A stretch of DNA of 62,085 nt. Origin: Nitrospirota bacterium. Lineage in GTDB: Bacteria; Nitrospirota; Thermodesulfovibrionia; UBA6902. Shown here piece by piece: positions 33,940 through 41,821 of this stretch. The notes below the pieces were generated by a model. It worked only from the letters and a program-made list of their open reading frames with translations, was not told the DNA's origin and made no database searches. Position numbers and translations under genes: made by a program. Where the stretch lies: the NCBI GenBank assembly GCA_016222905.1, contig JACRPZ010000055.1, forward strand, positions 1-62,085. The letters run 5' to 3'. How positions within the stretch are numbered: the first letter of the stretch is position 1; every line of letters starts with the position of its first letter.

Positions 33940-34644
33940 ATGACTAACAATAGAAAGCATGAGAGACTCTCAAGCAAAGGGCTGAATATCCATTGTAAGG
34001 TGCATTTTGCAACTGATATTGACCTTTTAAATATAAGCAACAGCGGAGCCCTCGTAAGTTTGGTAAAACCTCTGCATATAGGCCAGAGGTATACCCTCCA
34101 CGTCAGACATGAGGATAAGGAGATTTCTTTAACAGGCGTTGTGGTGTGGGAAAGGCTGGTAGGCTCCAAAACCAATGCGGATGGAGAAATTGTCCCGCTA
34201 TACAAAGCAGGGATAAAGTTTGACTCTATAATGACTAAAAAAGGATCAGAACTTATTAGTTTTATAGAGACCTCTTTTTTACCAAAGGAATTCAAGTCGC
34301 GGTTAAGCGGGATCAGGGTTGAGGTCTCTGATTCTGAAAGCACCATCTCGGAGGACAATAAAAAATGTGAAGTGTTGAAGATAAGCTCCAGCGGGTTTCT
34401 TTTGGAAACATCCACTAAAATGGACGTGGGAAGCAATCATCAAATGGAGATTCATCTGCATGGAGATAAAGAGCCTATAAAATTTTTGGGCAAAGTCGCT
34501 TCATCAAGAATAATTCCCGGCAGAGACCCAAATGTATTTGAAGCAGGAGTGGAGATAGAGGAGATAAGTGACGAACATAGAGCGATACTTGAAGAGCTTG
34601 TAGTCTCCCTTAAAGAACCCGATAAAGATGAAGCTAAAAAATAA
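33940..34644 (+). CDS. PilZ-domain protein (probable c-di-GMP receptor)
   Basis: A 234-residue protein with two related halves. The first has the PilZ signature NRKHERLS followed by DLLNISNSGALV (RxxxR and D/NxSxxG motifs). The second has KKCEVLKISSSGFLLETST, which keeps NxSxxG-like SSSG but lacks an obvious RxxxR, so only the first domain is likely to bind c-di-GMP. It ends 9 bases before a converging phosphohexomutase gene. It is the only PilZ protein in the window. Confidence 0.8.
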   Translation: MTNNRKHERLSSKGLNIHCKVHFATDIDLLNISNSGALVSLVKPLHIGQRYTLHVRHEDKEISLTGVVVWERLVGSKTNADGEIVPLYKAGIKFDSIMTKKGSELISFIETSFLPKEFKSRLSGIRVEVSDSESTISEDNKKCEVLKISSSGFLLETSTKMDVGSNHQMEIHLHGDKEPIKFLGKVASSRIIPGRDPNVFEAGVEIEEISDEHRAILEELVVSLKEPDKDEAKK

Positions 34645-34653
34645 TACGTCTGT

Positions 34654-36285
34654 TTATCCTTCACCGATGGCTTCCCGCATTATTCTCTCCGCAGCCTGAA
34701 GTATAGAGTTTTTCTCATCCTCTCTTCTTGCCTCTATATAAAATCTGACCTTAGGCTCTGTGCCTGACGGCCTTATCATAAGCCATGAGCCGTCATCAAA
34801 AACAAGCTTTGTGCCGTCAACTGTAATAACATTCTTTACAATTTTTTGAATTCCGCTTATGTTAACAACTGTTCCCTCTCTGTACTTCTCCCTGATAATC
34901 GAGAGTCTCTTTGTCAATTCTTCGCCTGCGAGCGACCTCTCCACCTCAATGCCCGAACGGGCAGGGTAGTAATGTCCGAATTCATTCATAATGTCATTAA
35001 GATAAACGCTCAGGTTCTTTCCGGTTACGGCAGCCATCTCTATGGCAAGTAGGAGTCCGAAAATAGCATCCTTCTCCAGAGTATGGTTATAGCCTGATAT
35101 TCCATCTGATTCTTCAAAGGCTATTATAGCCCTTTCATGAGAAGTGCTTAACATATAAGGCCTGAAGTTCTTGAACCCGACCTTTGTCTCTCTGACAGAC
35201 ACATTCAACTTTTCTGATATGGCATTTACAAGGTTGCTGGTCCCAACTGACTTGGCGGCTACACCATTAAACCCCTTATGCACATGGAGGAAGTGCAGGG
35301 CCATCGCTCCGAAATAGTTCATCGGTATCTGCATACTGCCGTCAGTGTACCGTATCCTATCGCCGTCAGGGTCCATTATAACGCCGATCTTTAAAGAAGC
35401 CTTGCTCTTGCCCAAAACTTCTTCAACGCCCTTCATGTTCTTCTCCGAAGGCTCCGGCGCTACGCCTCCGAAAAGGTGGTCATCTTCAGTCCTCAAGTAA
35501 AATATCTTGCTGTTAAGTCCTATAATCCTCTGTATTCTTCCCCTTGTTGCGCCATGAACATTATCAATGCAGATGATGCAGTCTTCTTTAGCAATAAAAT
35601 CTTGGATCCTTTCAATATTCAGCGTTCTTCTTTCGGTTATATACTTTATATACAATTCTGTAAGGTCTACCTTCTCAACTTTTGAGGGTTTGACAGGACT
35701 GATTATCAGAGATTTCTCCATCATCCTGTTAGATATCTCCTCTATCTTTGTTGTGATCTCAGAGCCAGCAGGCCCTCCGTCCGAAGGGTTGAATTTGAAA
35801 CCACCATAATTGGCGGGATTGTGGGAGGGTGTCAGGTTGATGGAGCATGCGGCATTCAGCATCTCTATGCCGGCTGAAAATTCAGGCGTGATCGCCTCGC
35901 CTGCATACCATGTCCTGATCCCTTCTTTCTGAAGAAGTCCTATGACCTCCATTGCAAAGTCAGAGCCGAGGAAGCGGTTGTCATGCCCTACAATAACTCC
36001 CCTCCTCTTTATCTCCTCGAAATCTGAGACTCCCATTGCCTGCGCGACAGAAGGGTCATTCTCTTTGAACATCTCAATAATGGCGGATGTTACAATTCTC
36101 ACATTGTTAGAAGTAAAGTCAGAGCCAAGCTCTCCCCTCCATCCTGATGTGCCGAAGACGATCTTAGCCGGGGCGGTATTTTCCCTGACAAACTTTTCAA
36201 TGACCGGCAGTAACTGCCTGTTTTTATTAACATCAGACATTATCGTCTTCCAGCAGTCCGCCGCGTCTTCAAATTCCTGTGTCAC
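34654..36285 (-). CDS. Phosphoglucomutase/phosphomannomutase family protein
   Basis: A 543-residue alpha-D-phosphohexomutase. All four family blocks are present: GTSGWRGELGSDF, the phosphoserine loop LTPSHNPANYGG, the metal loop DPDGDRIRYTDG and the C-terminal phosphate-binding RPSGTEPKVRFYIEA. It interconverts sugar-1- and sugar-6-phosphates; glucose or mannose specificity cannot be decided. The start is GTG at 36285, with AAGAGGAG at good spacing. The first 40 residues precede the usual family N-terminus. Confidence 0.88.
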   Translation of the reverse strand: MTQEFEDAADCWKTIMSDVNKNRQLLPVIEKFVRENTAPAKIVFGTSGWRGELGSDFTSNNVRIVTSAIIEMFKENDPSVAQAMGVSDFEEIKRRGVIVGHDNRFLGSDFAMEVIGLLQKEGIRTWYAGEAITPEFSAGIEMLNAACSINLTPSHNPANYGGFKFNPSDGGPAGSEITTKIEEISNRMMEKSLIISPVKPSKVEKVDLTELYIKYITERRTLNIERIQDFIAKEDCIICIDNVHGATRGRIQRIIGLNSKIFYLRTEDDHLFGGVAPEPSEKNMKGVEEVLGKSKASLKIGVIMDPDGDRIRYTDGSMQIPMNYFGAMALHFLHVHKGFNGVAAKSVGTSNLVNAISEKLNVSVRETKVGFKNFRPYMLSTSHERAIIAFEESDGISGYNHTLEKDAIFGLLLAIEMAAVTGKNLSVYLNDIMNEFGHYYPARSGIEVERSLAGEELTKRLSIIREKYREGTVVNISGIQKIVKNVITVDGTKLVFDDGSWLMIRPSGTEPKVRFYIEARREDEKNSILQAAERIMREAIGEG

Positions 36286-36317
36286 ATTCGTCTCCTCTTA
36301 TTAAAATGTTCTCTTAC

Positions 36318-36926
36318 TTATATATCGTTTGATACGAAAAATTTTAATACCATTCCGATTGCAATTAAAATCATTGATATTATAGCGCCAAATCCAATTA
36401 AGGCCATTAGAATCCACCAAGCTACTTCACCAGCGAATGTTCCTAATAACGCCATAACTAACAAATATGATCCAATGGCATATAACGGAAGCAGTGCAAG
36501 TTTAAAGAATATAAGTGGAACATTTTTTATATTGTCAACGATGATCATATAGCCGACAAATAACAATGATAATGCCCAAACCATTGAAAATGCCATGTGA
36601 CGATCAGAAAAACTAATAGCATATGGATCTAGAAAGAAAAAAGACGCTACTAACCACAATGTCAGTATCGAAATACTAAATATCCATGCATACTTAACAT
36701 AAATATTACTTTGATGTTGTTGGAAAGTATTTAAACTTTTCAGTTGAATTGTTTTTTCTTCTTTATCCCAAGTGATCGGAAAATTCTTAATAGCCCATTT
36801 TGCTTCCTTAGAGTTGGGATACTTACTAAATATGAGTGTACATATTTCTAATAAGTGGTCATATTCTTTGCTTTCATAATGGCTGTAAGCCGTATTGTAT
36901 AAATCCTTAGGAGTAGTTTCTTGCAT
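36318..36926 (-). CDS. Four-helix membrane protein with N-terminal TPR-like motif, unknown
   Basis: A 202-residue protein. Residues about 8-42 resemble a tetratricopeptide unit (LYNTAYSHYESKEYDHLLEI). Four hydrophobic helices follow at about 77-99, 107-127, 135-160 and 165-195. The base composition is visibly more AT-rich than the neighbouring phosphohexomutase and resB genes, which suggests recent acquisition. The stop is 32 bases before the phosphohexomutase start on the same strand. I recognise no family. Confidence 0.6.
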   Translation of the reverse strand: MQETTPKDLYNTAYSHYESKEYDHLLEICTLIFSKYPNSKEAKWAIKNFPITWDKEEKTIQLKSLNTFQQHQSNIYVKYAWIFSISILTLWLVASFFFLDPYAISFSDRHMAFSMVWALSLLFVGYMIIVDNIKNVPLIFFKLALLPLYAIGSYLLVMALLGTFAGEVAWWILMALIGFGAIISMILIAIGMVLKFFVSNDI

Positions 36927-36982
36927 ATTTCAAATGTAGCCGTATGTTTCGATAATCAAACAGAGCGATTAGAAGTACAATT

Positions 36983-37714
36983 TTATCTCTTTTCCGTCTT
37001 TATCTTAAGCGCTATGAGCATAACAATCCCTGCCATAAAGAGTATCCCGCCGGTCAGCGCCCAGACAGCGCCCGGCTCTCTGTTTATTTGCAGGAGAACC
37101 GCCTCGGTTGGGACAACCCTCATGTCTTTCAGATTTATGTTAAACCCCTCGTAAAGGGAGGGACTGTTGGGAGCTATCCGGTCTTCTTTTACCATATCAT
37201 TATTCAGATAATATTCTATCTTAACCGCCCAGTCATTTACATATCCGTCGGGGCTGAGTTGAATATTTATATCCTTAATAAGTACGGAATTGTTCTCGGA
37301 TATCTTCAAAAAAGTTCCTTCCCCTGCCGCAGCCATTTGCTGAGAACCTCCGATAGAGCTTAAGAGATGGGCAAGGAGTATGAATAGAAACCCGACGTGT
37401 ATTATTTGAGGAGAGATCAGGAGGAGCCATTGGGTCACCTTCCTCTTCTTTATGACGGATTCGATACTGCAAAAAAGCGTATTAATGACAATGATCGAGA
37501 GGATAGCTATAGACAGCCAGAGCCACCACGTAACAGTTAAAGGCTGTTCTATTAACCACTGAAAAAAAGAGGCCGAATGAATGGACTCGAACTCCTTCCT
37601 GCCCGGCATGATAAACGCGCCTGCAAGGAATGCGGCAATAAGGAGCGCGGTGAACCATATGGTTGTATTCAGTGAAAAGAAGAATCCGGTTATATGTCTT
37701 ATCAATGTTCTCAT
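36983..37714 (-). CDS. resB: Cytochrome c biogenesis protein ResB, short form
   Basis: A 243-residue inner-membrane protein with helices at about 17-36, 62-80, 102-122 and 215-235, and a periplasmic loop between the last two. It matches the ResB/Ccs1 family (NTTIWFTALLIAAFLAGAF; VGFLFILLAHLLSSIGG), which with CcsA forms the system II haem-transfer and ligation complex. Typical ResB proteins are about 400 residues or more, so this is a reduced form, with the large periplasmic domain shortened. It follows ccsA on the same strand. Confidence 0.82.
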   Translation of the reverse strand: MRTLIRHITGFFFSLNTTIWFTALLIAAFLAGAFIMPGRKEFESIHSASFFQWLIEQPLTVTWWLWLSIAILSIIVINTLFCSIESVIKKRKVTQWLLLISPQIIHVGFLFILLAHLLSSIGGSQQMAAAGEGTFLKISENNSVLIKDINIQLSPDGYVNDWAVKIEYYLNNDMVKEDRIAPNSPSLYEGFNINLKDMRVVPTEAVLLQINREPGAVWALTGGILFMAGIVMLIALKIKTEKR

Positions 37715-37768
37715 TTAAAAAGTTATTGAAAAAATTTTTTCATCCCTTTGCCGTCATTGACCCGAAAA

Positions 37769-37857
37769 TACCCCTCTCCCTTACCCTCTCCCCCAAGGGG
37801 CGAGGGGACTTTTTAAATTCCCTCCCTTGAGGGGAGGGGGCAAGGGGGAGGGTGATA
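37769..37857. repeat. Dispersed hairpin repeat of the CCCCTC type between ccsA and resB
   Basis: TACCCCTCTCCC...CTCCCCCAAGGGGCGAGGGGA on the left pairs imperfectly with CCCTCCCTTGAGGGGAGGGGG...GGGGGAGGGTGATA on the right, about 89 bp in all. It lies in the gap between the ccsA stop and resB start, like the copy between the kinase and regulator at 10056-10145. Confidence 0.7.
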
Positions 37858-37865
37858 TTTTCATC

Positions 37866-38576
37866 TTAAAAACTGTGCGAGCTCTTCATCAGAAGACTCA
37901 CCCCGAGATAAGTAAACATCACAACCGCAAAACCAGCAATGCCCAATATGGCAAGAGGCTTCCCCGTCCACCACTGCTTAAACTGAGCATGAAGGTAAAG
38001 CGTATAAAAGAGCCACAAAATGCTTGTCCATAGCTCCTTTGGAGTCCAGAGCCAGTATGTTCCCCATGCAAGATAAGCCCATATGCCGCCGAATATCATG
38101 GACATTGTAAAGAGGCAGTACCCTATGAGAATCGCCCTGTAACGCGGCCCTTCAAGGTATGTATTCTCTTCTTTCAGATGAAGATATGCCAATATCGCCG
38201 CAATCCCGAAGAGCGCGTAAGAGAGAAAGGCCAGCACCACATGTGTCTCAAACCAGAAAGTCTTTAAGACAGGCGGAAGGGGTGAATTATGCTGTTTTGA
38301 GATGAGGGCGATGACGGTAAAGATCGCCGCTGTTCCCGCTGTTAGGCGCTGGAACTGAATACGCTCCTTTAAAGCAGTGGCGAATGGAATAGAGAATGCC
38401 GCGATAGACGCGGCCAAAAAAGTGACCGTGTCATGCGGCCCGACAAGAGGCAGCCTGCCAAGATCAATGCCTCTTGAGATTATGTAAGCTGTTTGAATGG
38501 CAAGGCCTATATAGAGAAAAGGCCTTTTCCATAAGGCAAAGAGATAAAATGCAAAAGAGAGTATAAGTAGCAGCAT
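37866..38576 (-). CDS. ccsA: Cytochrome c biogenesis protein CcsA/ResC
   Basis: A 236-residue protein with about seven or eight transmembrane helices. It carries the haem-handling region WAYLAWGTYWLWTPKELW, and a conserved histidine in GPHDTVTFLA. The usual WWD motif reads WGxYWxWDPKE; here threonine replaces the aspartate. With ResB it would export and ligate haem to CxxCH motifs in the periplasm, serving cytochromes and the haem sensor kinase at 41822. It is upstream of resB on the same strand. Confidence 0.87.
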   Translation of the reverse strand: MLLLILSFAFYLFALWKRPFLYIGLAIQTAYIISRGIDLGRLPLVGPHDTVTFLAASIAAFSIPFATALKERIQFQRLTAGTAAIFTVIALISKQHNSPLPPVLKTFWFETHVVLAFLSYALFGIAAILAYLHLKEENTYLEGPRYRAILIGYCLFTMSMIFGGIWAYLAWGTYWLWTPKELWTSILWLFYTLYLHAQFKQWWTGKPLAILGIAGFAVVMFTYLGVSLLMKSSHSF

Positions 38577-38857
38577 ATTATTTTCCGCATGTAAGAGGAT
38601 TGCGGATATCCCATCCTCTCAAATTTATCCACGGCAGTTGATGGAACAGACGTAATATTATAACAGATAGCCTCGCGTGAAGTTGGCGTTACATCTTGTT
38701 TAAACTGAAAAACGTAAATACAAATATCACTTACTGTGATCTGGGCGGATTAATCATCTTCAGCGTTTGATGCTTCTAATTGCTGATATCTTGAACGACA
38801 AAGCTTGTTATAATAAAAACAAAAACAGGTGCTGCGATAGGCAGGAGGTGAAACAAC
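38577..38857 (+). other. Intergenic region between divergent ccsA and acr3
   Basis: These 281 bases hold no convincing reading frame. A TATAAT at about 38808-38813 is a likely -10 box for acr3, but no good -35 box lies at normal spacing. An AGGAGGTG ribosome binding site immediately precedes the acr3 start. No riboswitch or ArsR-type operator could be identified by eye. Confidence 0.5.
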
Positions 38858-39907
38858 ATGGCTGAACAAAGGGTAAAGAGGCTTTCTTTTATAGACAGAT
38901 ATCTCACCGTCTGGATATTCGCTGCAATGGCGTTTGGAGTGGGGCTCGGCTACTTTATCCCCGGTGTAGAGGGACTAATAAACAGCTTTCAGGCCGGAAC
39001 TACCAACATCCCCATCGCCGCAGGATTGATTCTGATGATGTATCCGCCTTTTGCCAAGGTAAGATATGAGGAATTAGGGGATGTTTTCAAGGATAAAAAA
39101 GTGCTTGGGCTTTCACTTATTCAGAACTGGATTGTCGGTCCTATTCTTATGTTTCTTCTGGCTATAATCTTTCTCCATAACTATCCTGAATATATGGCAG
39201 GACTGATCATGATCGGGCTGGCGCGCTGCATCGCCATGGTCATTGTATGGAATGAGATTGCAAAAGGGAACACCGAATACGCTGCCGGGCTCGTGGCCTT
39301 CAACAGTATTTTTCAGGTGCTTTTTTACAGCGTCTACGCCTATGTCTTCATCACGATTCTTCCGCCGCTCTTTGGACTTGAAGGGAACATTGTTCATGTA
39401 AGCATTGTTGAACTTGCAAAAAGCGTCTTTATATATCTCGGCATTCCGTTTATTGCCGGGATGCTTACCCGGTTCATACTGATAAGGGCCAGGGGCAAGG
39501 AATGGTACCATACTCATTTCATACCAAAGGTGAGTCCTGTTACCCTTATCGCGCTGCTATTCACCATTGTGGTCATGTTCAGTTTGAAGGGGAACCTTAT
39601 TGTTCAGATCCCGATGGATGTGGTACGCATTGCCATTCCGCTTATGCTCTATTTCATACTGATGTTCCTCGTCTCATTCTATATGGGGAAAAAAGTCGGC
39701 GCAGATTATTCCAAAACCACAACCCTCGCCTTTACCGCTGCAAGCAACAATTTTGAGTTGGCTATAGCGGTAGCTATAGCTGTCTTCGGCATTAATTCCG
39801 GAGCGGCGTTTGCTGCGGTAATCGGGCCGCTCGTGGAAGTGCCGGTGATGATCGGGCTTGTAAATGTTGCCCTCTGGTTTCAGCGGCGATATTTCAGAGC
39901 AATTTAA
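38858..39907 (+). CDS. acr3: Arsenite efflux permease, Acr3 family
   Basis: A 349-residue inner-membrane protein with ten hydrophobic helices. The Acr3 signature [18 protein letters not shown] contains the conserved cysteine of helix 4, and [28 protein letters not shown] is the second signature, in helix 9. It exports arsenite using the proton gradient. No arsR, arsC or arsD gene is adjacent, which is unusual for an ars locus. An AGGAGGTG box precedes the start. Confidence 0.93.
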   Translation: MAEQRVKRLSFIDRYLTVWIFAAMAFGVGLGYFIPGVEGLINSFQAGTTNIPIAAGLILMMYPPFAKVRYEELGDVFKDKKVLGLSLIQNWIVGPILMFLLAIIFLHNYPEYMAGLIMIGLARCIAMVIVWNEIAKGNTEYAAGLVAFNSIFQVLFYSVYAYVFITILPPLFGLEGNIVHVSIVELAKSVFIYLGIPFIAGMLTRFILIRARGKEWYHTHFIPKVSPVTLIALLFTIVVMFSLKGNLIVQIPMDVVRIAIPLMLYFILMFLVSFYMGKKVGADYSKTTTLAFTAASNNFELAIAVAIAVFGINSGAAFAAVIGPLVEVPVMIGLVNVALWFQRRYFRAI

Positions 39908-39998
39908 CAAACTGCAAGAAGTGCATTTAAAATTCCCGATGATATATTTTTAGGTAAGAAGGCTTGAAGAATTGATATTTGCGGGAAGGCATCTGATG

Positions 39999-40016
39999 TG
40001 ATATATATATATATCA
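39999..40016. promoter_or_regulatory. Perfect AT-rich palindrome upstream of sufC
   Basis: TGATATATATATATATCA is an 18-bp perfect palindrome, ending 14 bases before the sufC start. It overlaps a possible -10 box (TATATA, with TTGCGG 17 bases upstream). It could be an operator for an iron-sulfur-sensing repressor, or simply a TA-rich promoter. Confidence 0.35.
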
Positions 40017-40030
40017 TAAGGAAGGCGAAT

Positions 40031-40747
40031 ATGTCATTCTTTGAAATCAAAGACCTTATATTTAAAGCAGGGGATAAAAAAATCCTCGATGGTCTTTCAA
40101 TTACCACAGGGCATTCAGAAATTCATGCCCTTCTCGGCACAAACGGAACCGGCAAGAGCACACTTGCTTATCTCATCATGGGATGTGAAGGTTACAAACC
40201 CGTGTCAGGAGAGATCATATTTGACGGTAAAGTTGTTAATGACCTGAAGATCCACGAGAGAGCACATCTCGGGATTACAATGGCATGGCAAGAGCCGGTG
40301 AGGTTTGAGGGGATATCAGTAAAAGATTACATCACGCTGAAAAACAAAGATGCCAATCCTTCCCACTATCTTGAAATGGCCGGGCTTCATCCTGCGTTTT
40401 ATCTGCAGCGAATGGTAGATAAATCTCTGAGCGGAGGGGAGAGGAAGAGGATAGAGCTTGCATCCATTCTTGCATTGAATCCGAAACTTGCAGTACTTGA
40501 CGAACCTGATTCAGGGATAGACATGCTCTCAACACAGGATATTATCAATGTTATAAATGCGTTTAAGAAAAATGGTTCAGCAGTGCTCCTGATTACCCAC
40601 AGAGAGGAAATCGCCCTGATAGCTGACAAGGCATCCCAATTATGCGGCGGGAAAATCGTGTGTTCCGGAAGTCCCGGAAAAGTTGCTGAATATTACAAAT
40701 CAAGGCAATGCCTTGTATGCAGAGATGAGGTGTGCGCGTATGTCTGA
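40031..40747 (+). CDS. sufC: Fe-S cluster assembly ATPase SufC
   Basis: A 238-residue ABC-type ATPase of the Suf system. Walker A is LLGTNGTGKSTL, the Q-loop region is MAWQEP, the signature is KSLSGGERKRIELAS, and Walker B is LAVLDEPDSGID. It binds SufB and powers cluster assembly. Start at 40031 (MSFFEIKDLIF) is supported by AAGGAAGG; upstream codons to 39998 are not homologous. The C-terminus carries an extra cysteine motif, CLVCRDEVC (C227, C230, C235), that ordinary SufC lacks. It overlaps the downstream SufB gene by 8 bases. No SufA, SufS or SufE gene is near, so this is the minimal two-gene type. Confidence 0.9.
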   Translation: MSFFEIKDLIFKAGDKKILDGLSITTGHSEIHALLGTNGTGKSTLAYLIMGCEGYKPVSGEIIFDGKVVNDLKIHERAHLGITMAWQEPVRFEGISVKDYITLKNKDANPSHYLEMAGLHPAFYLQRMVDKSLSGGERKRIELASILALNPKLAVLDEPDSGIDMLSTQDIINVINAFKKNGSAVLLITHREEIALIADKASQLCGGKIVCSGSPGKVAEYYKSRQCLVCRDEVCAYV

Positions 40748-41675
40748 GATAGATAATTTAATCAAGGCAGTCGCTGAAGCGGGCGGGGACAAGGGAATTC
40801 TTGCAAACAGCGATATTGCCCATCTTGCGGTAAACGAACACAAGATATTAAGCGCGAATAAAGTTGAAGGCATTGAGGTGGAGGCAAAAGAGACTCTTAC
40901 AGGCATTGAGGCAAAGGTTATTGTTCTGGAAGGGATGAAAATAAAGAACCCTGTGCACCTCTGTTTTGGAGTCCTTCATAAAAGAGGCACTCAGGAAATA
41001 AAGATGGATGTGAGGCTTGAGAAAAACGCCTCCGCCAGTTTTATCGCGCACTGCATATTCCCGAATGCTGAGAATGTGCGGCATATTATGGACGCAGTAG
41101 TTGAGATTGGAGAAGGAGCGGAGATGAGATATTCAGAGACCCATTATCACGGAATGCACGGAGGGGTTGAGGTTATTCCGAAGGCGGTTGTGAAGGTTGG
41201 AAAAAACGGAAGATATTTCACCGACTTCAATCTTACTACCGGGAGGGTCGGAAGGCTTGAAATAGACTATTCCGTTACAGCAGATGAAAACGCTGTGACT
41301 GAATTGACAGCGAGGGTATTCGGTCATGCTAACGATGATATCCATATAAAGGAAAAGGTTGTGCTTGCAGGCAGAAACTCAAGAAGCATCATAAAGACCA
41401 GAGTTGCCATAGAAGATGACGCACAGGCTGAAGTTATCGGCATCACTGAAGGATGCGCCGAAGGCGCGCGGGGCCATGTGGACTGTATGGAGATAATAAA
41501 GGATAAAGCAGTTGCAAAGGCAATTCCCATTGTATATGTTACGAACCCTTTAGCCAAGGTGACCCATGAAGCTGCAATTGGCAGTGTTGATAAGAAACAA
41601 ATGGAGACGCTCATGGCACATGGGTTGTCTCCTGAAGAGGCGGTTGATGTGATTGTGAAAGGGATACTGAGATAA
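40740..41675 (+). CDS. sufB: Fe-S cluster assembly scaffold SufB/SufD
   Basis: A 311-residue beta-helix scaffold of the SufB/SufD family. The C-terminal signature is KVTHEAAIGSVDKKQMETLMAHGLSPEEA, given here in parts: THEAAIGSV and GLSPEEA. The short length and lack of a separate SufD match the minimal SMS-type (SmsCB) systems of anaerobes and archaea. The ATG at 40740 lies within the sufC end. A longer frame to 40683 overlaps sufC and has no support. Confidence 0.88.
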   Translation: MSEIDNLIKAVAEAGGDKGILANSDIAHLAVNEHKILSANKVEGIEVEAKETLTGIEAKVIVLEGMKIKNPVHLCFGVLHKRGTQEIKMDVRLEKNASASFIAHCIFPNAENVRHIMDAVVEIGEGAEMRYSETHYHGMHGGVEVIPKAVVKVGKNGRYFTDFNLTTGRVGRLEIDYSVTADENAVTELTARVFGHANDDIHIKEKVVLAGRNSRSIIKTRVAIEDDAQAEVIGITEGCAEGARGHVDCMEIIKDKAVAKAIPIVYVTNPLAKVTHEAAIGSVDKKQMETLMAHGLSPEEAVDVIVKGILR

Positions 41676-41770
41676 AAGTGCAGTGCCCGCATATTAAGTC
41701 CCTGATATTCAACAGATTGTCGCTCCAATCCTTTGTTTTCCATGTGTGCTGTCAGGATTTATGAATAATC

Positions 41771-41799
41771 TTGACAAGAGTAATTTTGGAGGTTATATC
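41771..41799 (+). promoter_or_regulatory. Probable promoter for the haem sensor kinase
   Basis: TTGACA at 41771-41776, a 17-base spacer, and TATATC at 41794-41799. The frame can be opened from the TTG at 41771, but this TTG is better read as the -35 box. The proposed start is 41822. Confidence 0.5.
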
Positions 41800-41821
41800 A
41801 ATAGTTGTTGTAATATTAGAT

